Source: Sanderia malayensis
Taxonomy: Eukaryota > Cnidaria > Scyphozoa > Semaeostomeae > Pelagiidae
Length of the DNA: 64,000 nt
Direction: 5' to 3'
Assembly: GCA_013076295.1 (NCBI GenBank)
Contig: RQOL01000882.1
Span: 806,001-870,000 of the forward strand
Shown here: piece by piece, positions 63,166 to 64,000 of the stretch
Layout of the letters: each line of letters opens with the position of its first letter
Numbering within the stretch: position 1 is the first letter of the stretch
Notes under the pieces: generated by a model
The model's database searches: none
Told to the model about the DNA's origin: nothing
What the model saw: the letters and a program-made list of their open reading frames with translations, nothing else
Made by a program: the position numbers and the translations under genes

Positions 63166-64000
63166 TATATTTAGCATAAATATACTCACAATTTCATACA
63201 TTTTCAAATGAAAACATAATTTAAACTATATCGTATTGTTTTACAATAGTATTAAAAGAAAACTGCGAAGAGGTCCCTTAAAAAATTTTTACGATAATTT
63301 ATCGAAGTGGAGAAATTAAAACGCGAATAATGATAATTTCTTTCACTTAGAGCCACGCAAATTCTCTCTCATTTAAAGGAGAATGTTTTAAAATTTTGAA
63401 AAGTATAAAAATTTTCCATGTAACTGTCTTGACCTTTTAGAACTCAAGGTTTAAGTCTTTGTTTATCATTTTAGGAATTTAATTTGACAAAACCTATTTT
63501 TCCGTAATTTTTTTTTCAGAGTAAAAAAAGAAGGTTAAGCGCCATAACAAAAAATCAAACATGGATATTCCTATAATTTGTTTCAAATATTATAATTTGA
63601 TATAATTTTTAAGGGCTTAATATTTTCTGAAGTGAACGAAAATTTTATTTTTAAAACCCAATTTGAAATTTGAAAAACAAAACATGTGCTTCTCAAGTTG
63701 TAAACAAAGACTTAAACCGTGAATTTTAAAAGGTCAAGACAGTTACCTAAATAATTCTTGTATTTTTCAAAGTTTTAAAACATTCTCTTTTAAATGAGAG
63801 AGAATTTGCGTGGCTTTGAGTGAAAGAAATTATAATTATTGGCGTTTTAATTTCTCCACTTCGATAAATTTTCGTGAACATTTTTTAACGGACCTCTTCG
63901 CAGTTTTCTTTTAATATTATTGTAAAACAATACGATATAGTTTAAATTATGTTTTCATTTGAAAATGTATGAAATTGTGAGTATATTTATGCTAAATATA
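63166..64000. repeat. very large inverted repeat, truncated by the window end
   Basis: The left arm 63166-63470 (TATATTTAGCATAAATATAC, ACTGCGAAGAGGTCCCTTAA, AGAATTTGCGTGGC-type block, GGTCAAGACAGTTAC block) is matched in reverse by 63690-64000. The centre of symmetry is near 63583, around a roughly 220-bp spacer. Arms exceed 300 bp and the right arm is still matching at the last base, so the full element extends beyond the window. It resembles a foldback or long-TIR DNA element. No ORF in the spacer. Confidence 0.9.

Overview
The window is animal nuclear DNA. Genes are split by GT-AG introns, the base composition is AT-rich, TTAGGG telomere-type repeats occur internally, and several proteins belong to metazoan families (MCC, ropporin-like, ZFAND, M1 ectopeptidase, rhodopsin-type GPCR). 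Gene density (about nine genes in 64 kb) and modest introns suggest a compact invertebrate genome. A tunicate or another marine invertebrate is plausible, but the species cannot be fixed from sequence alone. All exon models come from reading splice signals and checking codon phase by hand.

Layout. 1-5.6 kb (+): the 3' part, or all, of an MCC-like coiled-coil scaffold gene ending in the PDZ ligand NETSL. 5.6-12.4 kb: no gene; a 5'-truncated, frameshifted LINE (-), a long imperfect palindrome and a MITE. 13.1-15.5 kb (+) and 18.2-20.7 kb (-): two convergent four-TM genes with the same exon phases and PPxY tails. 21.3-22.8 kb: a MITE and a composite satellite with interstitial TTAGGG arrays. 22.9-23.9 kb (+): a HINT-type histidine-triad gene with a hAT-like MITE in its 3' region. 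25.1-44.9 kb (+): a 19-exon membrane M1 aminopeptidase whose 10.4-kb intron 10 holds a complete three-exon gene on the opposite strand (32.0-36.3 kb). 46.4-48.7 kb (-): a ZFAND5/6-like A20/AN1 zinc-finger gene. 50.6-54.1 kb (-): a small single-pass membrane protein. 56.6-59.1 kb (-): ROPN1L-like ropporin. 60.9-61.8 kb (+): a GPCR. 62.3-64 kb: a MITE and a very large inverted repeat running off the window.

The genes do not form one pathway; this is ordinary mixed animal gene content. The more unusual content is the repeat ecology. A MITE family carries short subterminal motifs that change together between copies. A roughly 80-bp tandem unit that looks derived from MITE ends recurs in at least six places. 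A 93-bp hairpin-bearing tandem unit sits in introns of several genes in both orientations. The protein-level oddities are a GAMEN motif changed to GATEH in the aminopeptidase, a tandem splice acceptor that decides the tail of one tetraspan protein, and a large unrecognised nested-gene protein with repeated RSxSLP-type motifs.
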